Positions 9,853 to 18,825 of a stretch of DNA of 64,000 nt are shown here, piece after piece. The notes under the pieces were generated by a model. That model was given only the letters and a program-made list of their open reading frames with translations, searched no databases and was not told the DNA's origin. The translations under genes were made by a program, and so were the position numbers. The stretch's first letter is position 1, and each line of letters starts with the position of its first letter. Location: assembly GCA_902495525.1 (NCBI GenBank), contig CABUXL010000007.1, forward strand, positions 3,360-67,359, in the 5' to 3' direction. This stretch comes from an uncultured Collinsella sp. GTDB taxonomy: Bacteria; Actinomycetota; Coriobacteriia; Coriobacteriales; Coriobacteriaceae.

Positions 9853-10497
9853 CTAGTCGCAGGCGATGTCGAGGTTCTTGCCGATGAGGCCTACGTAGCC
9901 GCCCTCGGCAGCCTTGGGGCTGTCGGCATGGCAGAGAACCCACTTGTCGGCCTTCCAATAGCAGTAAGCGTCGCCGGCCGTGGGCATGTCGGCCGCGGCC
10001 TCGGGGCGCGGGCCGTTGGTGCCGGCGGGAAGCGCCACCATCACCTGGAAGCCACCGTCGTCGACCATGCACGGCGTGTAGTGGAGCGTGGTGTTGAAAA
10101 CCTCGACAACCTTGCCCGCCGGCACGCGGAACGCCTTGACGCACGCGGTGTCGAGCTTGCCGTCCTCGATCTCCCAGCGATGTGCCACGAGCAGGATAAA
10201 ATCGCGGGCGCCCAGGTTAAACTCGCTGGCGCGGTGATACTCCAGGCAGTTGAGCTGCGTGTTGTGTCCGTTGCACCAGCCCAGTTGGAAGGGGCGGCCG
10301 CCAAACATGAGAAAGCCCAGTTTATCGGCATCCTTGACGCCCTCGAGCTCCGGCGCGCTTGCTACGTACTTACTGCCCTCGGGGATGGGCGTGGCAGAAA
10401 GCGCCTCGAGCACGGGCGACGTGAGCTCGGACGGAACGCCATCCCAAACGTTGCCATAGGATTTGAACTCGGGATCGTTGACAGAGTAGATATGCAT
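9853..10497 (-). CDS. DUF4867-like protein, possible sugar-related cupin
   Basis: About 214 residues. The sequence resembles the DUF4867 family, small proteins often found beside sugar-phosphate enzymes, with a beta-rich central part (GFLMFGGRPFQLGWCNGHNTQLNCLEYH, in which the histidines and cysteine could bind metal) and a cupin-like RVPAGKVVEVFNTTLHYTP. I place the start at the ATG at 10497, because the AGGAG site sits 7 nt before it. The GTG two codons upstream is too close to that site. The gene stands alone between two repeat elements and the luxS terminator. The family assignment is from memory of its motifs, and the activity is unknown. Confidence 0.65.
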   Translation of the reverse strand: MHIYSVNDPEFKSYGNVWDGVPSELTSPVLEALSATPIPEGSKYVASAPELEGVKDADKLGFLMFGGRPFQLGWCNGHNTQLNCLEYHRASEFNLGARDFILLVAHRWEIEDGKLDTACVKAFRVPAGKVVEVFNTTLHYTPCMVDDGGFQVMVALPAGTNGPRPEAAADMPTAGDAYCYWKADKWVLCHADSPKAAEGGYVGLIGKNLDIACD

Positions 10498-10520
10498 GTT
10501 CACTCCTGTTCGTAAATGTG

Positions 10521-10546
10521 ACTATACGAACATTCTAGAACATACA
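10521..10546. promoter_or_regulatory. Possible promoter/operator of the DUF4867-like gene
   Basis: On the minus strand TATAGT (about 10522-10527) could be a -10 box. It overlaps two GAACAT direct repeats (plus-strand readings ACGAACATTC and TAGAACATAC), which could be an operator. Weak evidence. Confidence 0.3.
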
Positions 10547-10576
10547 TGAGCGATTTTGAACGCTTGTCCCGACCAA

Positions 10577-10604
10577 TCAACAAAAAGGCGCCCAATGCGC
10601 GCGT
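10577..10604 (-). terminator. Terminator after luxS
   Basis: On the minus strand a GCGC stem closes on GGGCGCC and is followed directly by TTTTTG, just past the luxS stop. Confidence 0.6.
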
Positions 10605-10621
10605 TTTGGACGACAAAGCCC

Positions 10622-11110
10622 TTACGCCTGCTGATAGTGCAGATGCTTCTCGTCGATATCGGCCAGGTCGCGGTCGAGGTAACGGCGCGCGAGCCAGTTT
10701 GCCATGGGGAGGTTCTGGTCCAGGTAGTTGCCGCACTCCTCGGGAGCGGCACCGGGGACATCGCCCTCAAAGTCGGCGACAAACTCGAACAGCTCACGCA
10801 CGAGCGGCAGGATCTCCTCGCTCGTCACCTCGCCAAACACAACGAGGTAAAAGCCCGTGCGGCAGCCCATGGGGCCAAAGTAGACAATGCGGCTCGACCA
10901 CTCGGCATGATTGCGAAGGAACGTCGCGCCCAGGTGCTCGATGGTGTGGCACTCGGCCGTGTTCATGACCGGCTCCTTGTTGGGCGTGGTCAGGCGCAGG
11001 TCAAACGTGGTGACGGCGGCACCGGTCGCCGGATCGCGGTCGATGCGGCTCACATACACGCCGGGCTCAAGCAGCAGATGATCAACGGAAAAGCTGGCGA
11101 TGCGCTCCAT
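10622..11110 (-). CDS. luxS: S-ribosylhomocysteine lyase LuxS
   Basis: The 162-residue protein has the normal LuxS length. It splits S-ribosylhomocysteine into homocysteine and 4,5-dihydroxy-2,3-pentanedione, the precursor of autoinducer-2, and recycles the toxic product of SAM-dependent methylation. The metal ligands are visible: His-55 and His-59 in HTIEHL and Cys-126 in ECGNY. The catalytic Cys-83 is in GCRTGFY. The start is ATG with GAGAGGA upstream. A strong terminator separates it from the nucleoside hydrolase gene, so it probably has its own promoter. No Pfs nucleosidase gene is adjacent. Confidence 0.96.
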   Translation of the reverse strand: MERIASFSVDHLLLEPGVYVSRIDRDPATGAAVTTFDLRLTTPNKEPVMNTAECHTIEHLGATFLRNHAEWSSRIVYFGPMGCRTGFYLVVFGEVTSEEILPLVRELFEFVADFEGDVPGAAPEECGNYLDQNLPMANWLARRYLDRDLADIDEKHLHYQQA

Positions 11111-11136
11111 GGCAGATCCTCTCGATAGTCAAATTG

Positions 11137-11201
11137 GGACGGGGCTCTTTTAGCTGGTTCGAATGGTCGCACCAATCATACCAGTCAAAAAAGCCCCGTC
11201 C
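11137..11201 (-). terminator. Long hairpin terminator between the nucleoside hydrolase gene and luxS
   Basis: Arms GGACGGGGCT (11137-11146) and AGCCCCGTCC (11192-11201) pair perfectly. The interior continues with a CTGGT/ACCAG stem and a run of T on the minus strand, right after the hydrolase stop. Confidence 0.7.
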
Positions 11202-11211
11202 AAAAGACAAC

Positions 11212-12186
11212 TTAGCCAAGGACACGGGCCATACGCGTCTTGAACTCGGACAGGAAGCGCGGAGCATCCACGGTCAGTGCCACAAGCGCGCTCTTGTCCG
11301 GATCGGACAGGCGGCGCTCATCGCAGATGGTGCGACCGCGGTACTCGCCCAGCAGATCAACACGCAGGTTGCAGCCGAGCGCACCTACGAGCGTGGGGTC
11401 GATCGCCACGGCAACGACCAGCGGATCGTGCAGCGCACAACCACCCAGGTAGGGTGCGTTCATCTCGTACGAGCCAATGTAGTGCTCGACCATGCTCGCA
11501 AATGCGCATCCCGCCATGGTGCCCGAGCCCGTCCAGCCGGCAATGTCGCGGCGTGTGAGTACCACGCGATGCGTCACGTCCAGACCCACCATGGTGAGCT
11601 TACGGCCCGAGCGCAGCACCGCGTCGGCTGCCTCGGGGTCGCTCGCCATGTTGGCCTCGGCGCCCGCGCTCACGTTACCGGGCACGGTAAGGGCGCCGCC
11701 CATCACGACCACGCGGCCGATGGACATCATCGCCGCCGCATCGCGCTCCAGGGCGAGCGCCAGGTTGGAGAGCGGGCCAGTCGCTACGTAGACCAGATCG
11801 GGACCATAGGTGCGCGCGGCATCGATCAGATAATCGACCGCAGCGTTGCCGTCGGCCGAGGTCGCCCCCACCGGCTCGTAGGGCGACGCGGGCACGCTCG
11901 CGCCGCCGATGCCGTTCTTGCCGTGAATGAGCGCGGTGGACGCCGGCGGCGTATAGGGCTCAGTCGCCTGCAGAGGACGGTCGGCACCCAGGTACACCGG
12001 AACCTCGGGGCGACCCAGCAGATCGAGCACCGCCAGGCAATTGTGCGCCGATTGCTCGACGCGCACGTTGCCAAAGCACGTGGTGATGCCCACGAGCTCT
12101 ACCTCGGGGCTCGCGATGGCATAGGCCAGCGCCATCGCATCGTCCACTCCCATATCCAGATCAAGGATCAGCTTCTTGATTGCCAT
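11212..12186 (-). CDS. Nucleoside hydrolase (inosine/uridine-preferring family)
   Basis: The 324-residue enzyme hydrolyses the N-glycosidic bond of ribonucleosides to base plus ribose in salvage. The hallmark calcium-binding cluster is present at the N-terminus: Asp-9, Asp-11, Asp-15 and Asp-16 in LDLDMGVDDAMAL. The family's VYVATGPLSNLALAL and a later H-x-D-P-like segment (GCALHDPLVVAVAID) are also present. It follows the ribokinase gene after 30 bp, so the two form an operon: the hydrolase releases ribose and the kinase phosphorylates it. Base preference cannot be told from the sequence. Confidence 0.93.
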   Translation of the reverse strand: MAIKKLILDLDMGVDDAMALAYAIASPEVELVGITTCFGNVRVEQSAHNCLAVLDLLGRPEVPVYLGADRPLQATEPYTPPASTALIHGKNGIGGASVPASPYEPVGATSADGNAAVDYLIDAARTYGPDLVYVATGPLSNLALALERDAAAMMSIGRVVVMGGALTVPGNVSAGAEANMASDPEAADAVLRSGRKLTMVGLDVTHRVVLTRRDIAGWTGSGTMAGCAFASMVEHYIGSYEMNAPYLGGCALHDPLVVAVAIDPTLVGALGCNLRVDLLGEYRGRTICDERRLSDPDKSALVALTVDAPRFLSEFKTRMARVLG

Positions 12187-12216
12187 TGTTCTACTCCGCT
12201 TCTCCGTCTTTATCGT

Positions 12217-13179
12217 TTAACCAAACCAATGTTCAACTTCGGCGCGCGTGGGAATCGATTGCTGAGCGCCCAGGCGCGACACCGTCACTGCCGAGGCGCG
12301 AGCACCCGCGGCCATGCACTCAAAGAGCGGCAGGCCCTCTAGGCGAGCCGCCGCCAACGCGCCGATAAACGTATCGCCGGCGGCCGTGGTATCGACTAGC
12401 GTGCTCGAAAGCGCCGGCATGCGCAGCAGCTCGCCGTCATCACCGAGCGTAACCGAGCCGGCACCACCCAGCGTGATGACCGCAGCTCCGGCGCCCTTGT
12501 CGAGCAGCGCATTGAGCGCGGCGACGCAACTCGCATCATCCGTGGGCAGAATGCCCGTCAGCACCTGGCACTCGGTCTCGTTGGGGCAGACCAGGTCGAC
12601 CGCGGACCAGGCCTCCGCAGGCACATCGCAGGCAGGCGCCGGATTAAAGACTGTATAGAACCCGAGCTCGTGAGCGCAAACAAGCGCCTCGGCCGTCGCT
12701 ACAAGGTCACATTCACCCTGGGCGATAAAGACGCTTCCGGCAGCCGGGGCAATCTTGCTGGCGTCACTATCGAGTTCATCGGCCACCAGACGCCTCAGCG
12801 CGCGGGCAACGTCCTCGCCCGCAAGCGCATGGTTGGCGCCCGGCGACAGCACGATGCGGTTGTCTCCCTCGCAGCGAATGATGGTCGCCGTTCCCGTCTC
12901 CACATCATCGCGATGCACTACAAAGTCACAGTCCACGCCGGCGTCTTGGAGCCCCGCCACGAGCGACGCGCCGAACGCGTCGCGACCGACCGCGCCGATC
13001 ATGTGCGTGCAAGCGCCCATACGCGCGGCAGCTACGGCCTGATTGGCGCCCTTGCCACCGGCGTTGGTGATAAAACCGCTGCCGCCGACGGTCTCGCCCG
13101 CGCGCGGCATGCGCTCGCACGCCACCGAAAGGTCCATGTTCATGCTGCCGAACACCGCAACGATGCTGTGATCCGCCAT
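12217..13179 (-). CDS. rbsK: Ribokinase (PfkB family)
   Basis: About 320 residues from the ATG at 13179, chosen because GAGGAGG lies 6 nt upstream; a longer frame starting at 13212 has no such site. PfkB signatures are clear: GSMNMDL at the N-terminus, GGKGANQAVAAARMGA (substrate lid region) and the C-terminal DTTAAGDTFIGAL with the catalytic Asp. It converts ribose to ribose-5-phosphate for the pentose phosphate pathway. Together with the nucleoside hydrolase gene 30 bp downstream it makes a nucleoside-ribose salvage pair. It is divergent from the acyltransferase gene, with about 190 bp between the two. Confidence 0.92.
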   Translation of the reverse strand: MADHSIVAVFGSMNMDLSVACERMPRAGETVGGSGFITNAGGKGANQAVAAARMGACTHMIGAVGRDAFGASLVAGLQDAGVDCDFVVHRDDVETGTATIIRCEGDNRIVLSPGANHALAGEDVARALRRLVADELDSDASKIAPAAGSVFIAQGECDLVATAEALVCAHELGFYTVFNPAPACDVPAEAWSAVDLVCPNETECQVLTGILPTDDASCVAALNALLDKGAGAAVITLGGAGSVTLGDDGELLRMPALSSTLVDTTAAGDTFIGALAAARLEGLPLFECMAAGARASAVTVSRLGAQQSIPTRAEVEHWFG

Positions 13180-13366
13180 GGAAACCTCCTCGTCTTTAGG
13201 CTTTGTGCCCACCGCCGGCCGTCGATCGTGCGCTCTCGCACCCCCTATAACTTTAGTTCACTTTGATGTGGACGCGTGCTTGAGCTTGCGCCAGCAGCAA
13301 GCATTCACAGGAGCAGGCAGCTACAATGAAGGCGTGCTGATTATTCTCGTCATTGGATGATGTTTT

Positions 13367-15583
13367 ATGGAACAACTCTCGCAATCGGGCTCGCGCGGTC
13401 GACGCCGCACGGGCAACGAGCCGGCGCCGCACGAACGCGTGAAGGGCGAACGCCGTGCCAACGAACCGCGACGCACCGCGAGCCCCCATCGCGCTTCTGC
13501 CAACAACGCGGGCCGCGCCAACACTCCCGCCGCGGAGCAGACGCCTGCTCGCCCCAAGTCCCGCTACATCCCTGCACTCGACGGTCTGCGTACGCTCGCC
13601 GTCGTCGCGGTGGTGCTCTATCACCTCAACCTCACGTGGGCTCAGGGCGGCCTGCTCGGCGTCACGATCTTCTTTGTGCTTTCGGGCTATCTGATCACGC
13701 GTTTGCTGCTCAACGAAGTCGCTAAGACCGGCCGCATCGACCTTAAGAGCTTCTGGATTCGCCGCATCCGTCGCCTGGTCCCTGCCGTGGTAACGGTAGT
13801 GTTCGTGACCTGCGCGCTGTGCACCATCTTCAACCACGTGATGCTCACCAAGATGCGCCCCGACATCCTGCCGTCGCTGCTGTTCTTCAACAACTGGTGG
13901 CAGATTGCCCAAAACGTCTCGTACTTCAATGCTCTGGGCGACCCCTCACCGCTCACGCACTTTTGGTCGCTTGCCATCGAGGAACAGTTCTACCTGATTT
14001 GGCCGCCACTGCTGTTTGCCATGGTATCTATGCATGTGAGCAAGCCCAACACGCGCCGCGTGGTTCTGGGCCTTGCCGCGGTATCTGCCCTAGCCATGAT
14101 GGTGCTTTACAACCCTGCCGCCGACCCCAGCCGCGTGTACTACGGCACCGACACCCGCGTGTTCTCGCTGCTGCTGGGCGCCTGGATGGCCTTTATCCCC
14201 GATCGCGACCTGGCGCCGGTGCGTCTCGCTCGTCGTTTGGGGCTCAATCGCCTGGCTGGCGCCGCCAAGCACGGCAAGAACGCCGAGGGCAAGCCTGGCG
14301 AGAAGGCCGACGAATCAGCCGAGACCGCCCCGGCACAGCCGAGCGCCCTCGTGCGCTTTTGGTCCTCGCCCGCATCCATCGATGCGCTGGGCGTCGTGGG
14401 TCTGGTTGGCCTTGCTGCCATGGTCGCGCTCACCAACGGCTACACTCCGTTCCAGTATCGCGGAGGCACGCTGCTGTGCTCAATCCTCACGCTCATGGTT
14501 ATTGCCGCCTGCGTGCAGCCCCAGGGAATGGTTGCCCGCGCGCTGTCCGCCGAGCCGCTCGTGTGGATTGGCAAGCGCTCGTACAGCATCTACCTGTGGC
14601 ACTATCCGCTGCTGTTGCTCATGAACCCGGTCGCCAACATCAACGATACGCCCTGGTGGCAGTACATTTTGCAGGTGCTGTTGGTGGTCGCCGTGGCCGA
14701 ATGCTCATATCGCTTTATCGAGACACCGTTTAGAAAGGGCGCCTTCGGTCGCACCGTCGCCGAATTCCGCGATGGCACCACCACGCCCGCCAACTGGGCA
14801 CGCGCACACGTCCCCGTCTGCGCAGCCTGCGCTGTCGTGTTGGTCGTTGCACTGGGCGGCCTGATCTTTGTGCCCGAGACGTCTGCGCTGAGCGGCGAGG
14901 GCGCCGAGGTTCTGAACAAGGAAGCCAAAAACACCGCGCCCACCGACCAGCAGGCGGCCGACGACACCGACAAGGACAACGACGGCTTCCCCGATGGCTC
15001 CTACGACCTGTTGATGATCGGTGACTCCGTGTCGCTGCGTGCCGTGGACACCTTTGACGGCGTGTTCCCGCACAGCCATATCGATGCCGAAAAGGGCCGC
15101 CAGTTCGATGCGGGCCGTGCGACATTTGAGGGCTATCTCCAACAGAACCTTGCCGGCAAGATCGTGGTCTTTGCGCTGGGCACCAACGGCTTGGTAACCG
15201 ACGACCAGATCGACGCCATCATGGCCGATGCAGGAGATAAGCGTATTGTGGTGTTTGTGAACACGCGCAGCCCGCAGCCGTGGGTTGGCTCTACTAACCA
15301 GGCCATCGCCAACGCCGCTACGCGCTACAAGAACGTGCGCGTTATCGACTGGTACGGATACAGTACCAACCGCAACGACCTGTTCGATGGCGATGGCACG
15401 CACCTATCGACCACTGGCGTGACTGAGTACCTCAACTTGATCCACGACGCAGTCAAGAAGGACCTGCCCGTGCATCCTGAGGATCACGTCAACGATCCGC
15501 AACCGGCAGCCGTCAAGTCTGCCACCGACGCGCTCGTCAATGCGCTCGCTCTCAAGCCGCACAAGCTGAGCACCGACAAGTAG
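13367..15583 (+). CDS. OatA-like peptidoglycan/polysaccharide O-acetyltransferase
   Basis: A 738-residue two-domain membrane protein. A basic cytoplasmic tail of about 65 residues precedes the acyltransferase-3 domain (IPALDGLRTLAVVAVVLYHL, then FFVLSGYLIT), with about ten to eleven membrane helices up to about residue 500. A long charged loop near 290-325 is unusual. The C-terminal extracellular domain is an SGNH esterase fold: the GDS block with its Ser in LMIGDSVSLRA, ALGTNG, and the Asp-x-x-His pair in DGTHLS. OatA proteins move acetyl groups across the membrane onto muramic acid and protect the wall from lysozyme. A TACAAT box at 13322 may be its -10; the ribosome site is weak. Confidence 0.9.
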   Translation: MEQLSQSGSRGRRRTGNEPAPHERVKGERRANEPRRTASPHRASANNAGRANTPAAEQTPARPKSRYIPALDGLRTLAVVAVVLYHLNLTWAQGGLLGVTIFFVLSGYLITRLLLNEVAKTGRIDLKSFWIRRIRRLVPAVVTVVFVTCALCTIFNHVMLTKMRPDILPSLLFFNNWWQIAQNVSYFNALGDPSPLTHFWSLAIEEQFYLIWPPLLFAMVSMHVSKPNTRRVVLGLAAVSALAMMVLYNPAADPSRVYYGTDTRVFSLLLGAWMAFIPDRDLAPVRLARRLGLNRLAGAAKHGKNAEGKPGEKADESAETAPAQPSALVRFWSSPASIDALGVVGLVGLAAMVALTNGYTPFQYRGGTLLCSILTLMVIAACVQPQGMVARALSAEPLVWIGKRSYSIYLWHYPLLLLMNPVANINDTPWWQYILQVLLVVAVAECSYRFIETPFRKGAFGRTVAEFRDGTTTPANWARAHVPVCAACAVVLVVALGGLIFVPETSALSGEGAEVLNKEAKNTAPTDQQAADDTDKDNDGFPDGSYDLLMIGDSVSLRAVDTFDGVFPHSHIDAEKGRQFDAGRATFEGYLQQNLAGKIVVFALGTNGLVTDDQIDAIMADAGDKRIVVFVNTRSPQPWVGSTNQAIANAATRYKNVRVIDWYGYSTNRNDLFDGDGTHLSTTGVTEYLNLIHDAVKKDLPVHPEDHVNDPQPAAVKSATDALVNALALKPHKLSTDK

Positions 15584-15638
15584 TCCGCAGCAAACAACCC
15601 AAAATCACTCTTTTCGAGCCGGCCCCAAGAGGTCGCGG

Positions 15639-15675
15639 GCAAAAAACAGGCCGCAGCCCATGGCTGCGGCCTGTT
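15639..15675 (-). terminator. Rho-independent terminator after the NRAMP-type gene
   Basis: A perfect 14-bp stem (15645-15658 with 15662-15675) with a 3-nt loop is followed on the minus strand by TTTT. It may also serve the convergent acyltransferase gene. Confidence 0.8.
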
Positions 15676-15693
15676 CGGAAGCAAAAGTGGGCG

Positions 15694-16956
15694 TTAAGCG
15701 CTGTAGCCCATCGCCTGCAGAACAAACATGACGACCGTGAGCACCGTAATCACACCGATAGTCGCCCAAGTGAGCACATTCCACACGCGGCCGTTGCGGT
15801 TAGTGCCCATAATGTGACGGTCAGCGGCGATAACCACCTGGAACACCAGAACCACGGGCAGCAGCACGCCATTGATGACCTGCGAGGTCATCATAATCTG
15901 GAACAGATCGACGCCGGGCATAAGTACCAGCACGGCAGAGATACCGATGATGGCCGTAATGATGCCGCGATAGACCGGGGCCTCGTCCCAGCTGCGGTCG
16001 GCACCGCGCTCCCAGCCAAATGCCTCGCAGATAGCGCTCGACGTAACGCCCGGCAGCACGCAGGCAGCCAAGAAGCTCGCCGCGACCAGGCCCGAGGCAA
16101 ACAGTACCGTGGACCACTGACCCGCAATAGGCTCCAGCGCGCGGGCGGCATCGGCAGCATCGCTAATCTGAATACCCGCCGGGAACAACACCGTACCGGT
16201 CGTGATGATAATAAAGCCGGCAATGACATCGGCGGCAAGCGAGCCGCTCACGGTATCGATGCGCTGCAGCACGATATCGTCCTCGCTCGCGTTCTTATCG
16301 ACCACGTTGTTCTGCGCCAAGAAGATCATCCACGGCGCGATGGTGGTACCGATCGTTGCGACCACGAGCGACACGTAGCTGGGGTCATTTTGAATGTTAG
16401 GCACGACCAGGTCGACCGCGACCTCACCCCAGTTAGGGCCAGCCATAAACGCGGCGACAATATAGGTCACGAACACGCAGCTCACCAGCAGCAGAATCTT
16501 CTCGATGCGCTGGAAACTACCCGACATGGTAAGCATCCACACCAGCAGCGCCACCAACGGCACCGAGATGCTCGCCGGCACGCCAAAAAGAGCAAGGCCG
16601 CTGGCGATGCCCGCAAACTCCGAAATGGTCACAGCCGTGTTGGCGATCAACAGCGCCGCCATAGCAAGTACACTCTTGCGCACGCCAAAGCGCTCGCGAA
16701 TGAGCGATGCCAGGCCCTTGCCCGTGACGCAGCCGCAGCGCGCCGCGGTCTCCTGCGTCACGATGAGCAGCACAGTCATGACGGGAAGCATCCAGAGCAT
16801 CTTGTAGCCATAGCTGGCGCCCGCGCTGGAATACGTTGCAATGCCGCCGGCGTCATTGCCCGAAAGCGCCGCCAGCAGACCGGGACCCATAGCGCCAAAG
16901 ATGGCCGCGATGGTCAGCTTTTGCTTGGTGCCCGACTTTTGCTTGGTATTTTGCAC
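15694..16956 (-). CDS. NRAMP-related divalent metal (probably Mg2+) transporter
   Basis: About 420 residues and 11 predicted membrane helices with the SLC11/NRAMP fold. The metal site is not canonical. The helix-1 DPGN motif is replaced by DAGG (residues 35-38), and the helix-6 MPH motif by APW (about 207-209). These changes fit the NRAMP-related magnesium transporter group (NRMT), one of which was characterised from the coriobacterium Eggerthella lenta; that comparison is from memory. The start is a GTG at 16956 after an AGGTGG site, 8 bp past the stop of the MgtE-like gene. A longer frame from 17019 would overlap that gene. The pairing with an MgtE-like protein supports a Mg2+ role. Confidence 0.85.
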   Translation of the reverse strand: MQNTKQKSGTKQKLTIAAIFGAMGPGLLAALSGNDAGGIATYSSAGASYGYKMLWMLPVMTVLLIVTQETAARCGCVTGKGLASLIRERFGVRKSVLAMAALLIANTAVTISEFAGIASGLALFGVPASISVPLVALLVWMLTMSGSFQRIEKILLLVSCVFVTYIVAAFMAGPNWGEVAVDLVVPNIQNDPSYVSLVVATIGTTIAPWMIFLAQNNVVDKNASEDDIVLQRIDTVSGSLAADVIAGFIIITTGTVLFPAGIQISDAADAARALEPIAGQWSTVLFASGLVAASFLAACVLPGVTSSAICEAFGWERGADRSWDEAPVYRGIITAIIGISAVLVLMPGVDLFQIMMTSQVINGVLLPVVLVFQVVIAADRHIMGTNRNGRVWNVLTWATIGVITVLTVVMFVLQAMGYSA

Positions 16957-16964
16957 GCGACCAC

Positions 16965-18809
16965 CTAACCCATGACTGACATGGCGAGCAGCACCGCGGC
17001 GATGCAATACGCCACACACGAAATCATGACGGCAATGACGTTCATGGCGGTGCCCGACGTGTTGAGGTCATGCTCGTCACGCCAGAACAGCACCATCAGG
17101 TAAATCACGGCGCTCATGTTGCCGATCAGACAAATGATGGCCGCGATGTTAAAGCAGCCGGTAAAGAGCTGCTCCTCAAACATGGTGGCATCGGGGAACG
17201 CGGCGGTGCGCACCAGCTGCGCGCACAGGTAGGTCACGAGCGACAGAATCAGGCCCATGCCCGTGCTCTGGAAGAAGAATCCCAGGTACGGCTTGGGCTC
17301 GTCGTCGTGACCGTCGTACTCGAGGAAGTAGTTCTTGACGAACGACACCATGCGCGAGGCAGCCAGCAGCACGAGCGGCATGGCGCACATGGGGAACACC
17401 ACCAGATGCGCGGAGTCCAGCGCCGTCCCCAGCACCGTCGCCATAAGGCACGAGGCAATGCCCCACACGACGACCCAGTACTGACGATGCACGAACCAGC
17501 TGAGCACGTTCGTCGAGTCGTCCGACGCGCTGTCGCCCGAGCCGACGCCTGCGATCTGCAGGTCCTCCTGGTGCTCCTCGGCGATAACGTCCATGGCGTC
17601 GTCGAAAGTTACGATACCCAGGATATGACGGTTCTCGTCGCAGACGGGGATGGCAACCAGGTCGTACTTGGTCATCTCGTCCGTCACGTCTTCCTGGTCC
17701 TCGTCGGGCGACACGTAGACCAGATCGCGATAGGCGAGCTGGCCCAGCGTGGCGTCGCGGTCGGCCACGATCAGCGTGCGCAGCGAAAGCACGCCCGTCA
17801 GCATGCCGCTCGGATCCTCGGTATAGACGTAGTAGACGCTCTCAAAGTCCTCGTCGAGCTTGCGGATTGCCTCGATGGCATCGCCGACCGTCGCCGTGGC
17901 GGGCAGCGAGACAAACTCCGAGGTCATGATGCGGCCGGCGGTGTTGTCCTCATAGCCCAGCAGATTACGAATCGCCTTCTCCTCCTTGACGCCCATCAGG
18001 CGCAGGAGCTTCTCGGCCTTCTCGTAATCGAGCTCGTCGATCAGGTCGGCAGCGTCGTCCGGGTCCATCATGGCCAGCATCGACGATGCGTCGGTATCGG
18101 ACAGGCCCTCGAGCATCTCGGTCATAAGCTCGTCGTCATCGAACTCCGAGATGGCCTCGGCGGCCTGTGCCGTATCGAGCTGCGCGAACACCTGCGCGCG
18201 CAGGCGCGGATCGAGCTGCTCGATGATGTCGGCGATGTCGGCAGGATGCAGCTCGCCAAGCGTCTTGTGCGACACCGAGAGCTGGATGTTCTTAGTCGAG
18301 CGATCGAGCAGGTCCATGTAAGACCAGGCGATAATGTCCTCGCTGAGCGGCTTGCCCAGGTGCTTCATAAAGCCTTCGACGATATGCTCGAGCGCGGGGC
18401 TGATGGCGCGTAGCAGACCGCGGGCACCGACCTCGGCGCCCAGCAGGCGCAGCTGATTTTCGCCCGACATGGAAAACTTGATGTCGTTGACGCGCACGAC
18501 CTTCATGCCCTGCGTGTCGACTATCTGCTTGTTGAGCACGTCGCGGGCAAGCAAGAGTTCGGTCGGCTGCAGGTACGAAAAACGGATTTCGGTGGCCGAC
18601 GTCTTAAGGTGTACACCCGTCTCGTCGATACGGTCGACCCATTTGCGCCAGCTGATCATAAACGGCGTCTTGCCGGGTCCCCGGAACGCGAGCGACGTCA
18701 CGTGCGGAAAAACTTCGCCGGTAGCAATACCAAAATCGTTGACCACGCCGAGCTTTTCGCCGTCGACGTCCAAGACCGGCAATTTGAGCATCTCACTCAG
18801 ATAATTCAA
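16965..18809 (-). CDS. mgtE: MgtE-like magnesium transporter with PRC-barrel and CBS domains
   Basis: The protein has 614 residues. An N-terminal PRC-barrel-like domain (about 1-90, LPVLDVDGEKLGVVNDFGI) is followed by the helical MgtE N domain (about 165-280, rich in Asp/Glu: DPRLRAQVFAQLD, FDDDELMTEML, DPDDAADLIDELD) and a pair of CBS domains (about 285-430). Five or so membrane helices fill the last 150 residues. The N and CBS domains act as the cytoplasmic Mg2+ sensor in MgtE. The membrane part is divergent and could be a related channel-like domain. The start is a TTG with GGGGAG 5 nt upstream, which keeps the PRC domain complete. A 10-codon ORF overlaps this start. The NRAMP-related gene follows after 8 bp. 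Confidence 0.85.
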   Translation of the reverse strand: MNYLSEMLKLPVLDVDGEKLGVVNDFGIATGEVFPHVTSLAFRGPGKTPFMISWRKWVDRIDETGVHLKTSATEIRFSYLQPTELLLARDVLNKQIVDTQGMKVVRVNDIKFSMSGENQLRLLGAEVGARGLLRAISPALEHIVEGFMKHLGKPLSEDIIAWSYMDLLDRSTKNIQLSVSHKTLGELHPADIADIIEQLDPRLRAQVFAQLDTAQAAEAISEFDDDELMTEMLEGLSDTDASSMLAMMDPDDAADLIDELDYEKAEKLLRLMGVKEEKAIRNLLGYEDNTAGRIMTSEFVSLPATATVGDAIEAIRKLDEDFESVYYVYTEDPSGMLTGVLSLRTLIVADRDATLGQLAYRDLVYVSPDEDQEDVTDEMTKYDLVAIPVCDENRHILGIVTFDDAMDVIAEEHQEDLQIAGVGSGDSASDDSTNVLSWFVHRQYWVVVWGIASCLMATVLGTALDSAHLVVFPMCAMPLVLLAASRMVSFVKNYFLEYDGHDDEPKPYLGFFFQSTGMGLILSLVTYLCAQLVRTAAFPDATMFEEQLFTGCFNIAAIICLIGNMSAVIYLMVLFWRDEHDLNTSGTAMNVIAVMISCVAYCIAAVLLAMSVMG

Positions 18810-18825
18810 TGGTGCTCCCCATCAT
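18793..18825 (-). CDS. Possible 10-codon leader ORF overlapping the mgtE start
   Basis: On the minus strand two ATGs in a row (18825 and 18822) follow a GGAGGAAT site that is stronger than the one in front of mgtE. The frame reads MMGSTIELSE and stops with TGA at 18795-18793, inside the first codons of mgtE. The mgtE start (TTG at 18809) lies within this small ORF in another frame. It could couple or regulate translation of mgtE. There is no homology evidence. Confidence 0.35.
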   Translation of the reverse strand: MMGSTIELSE

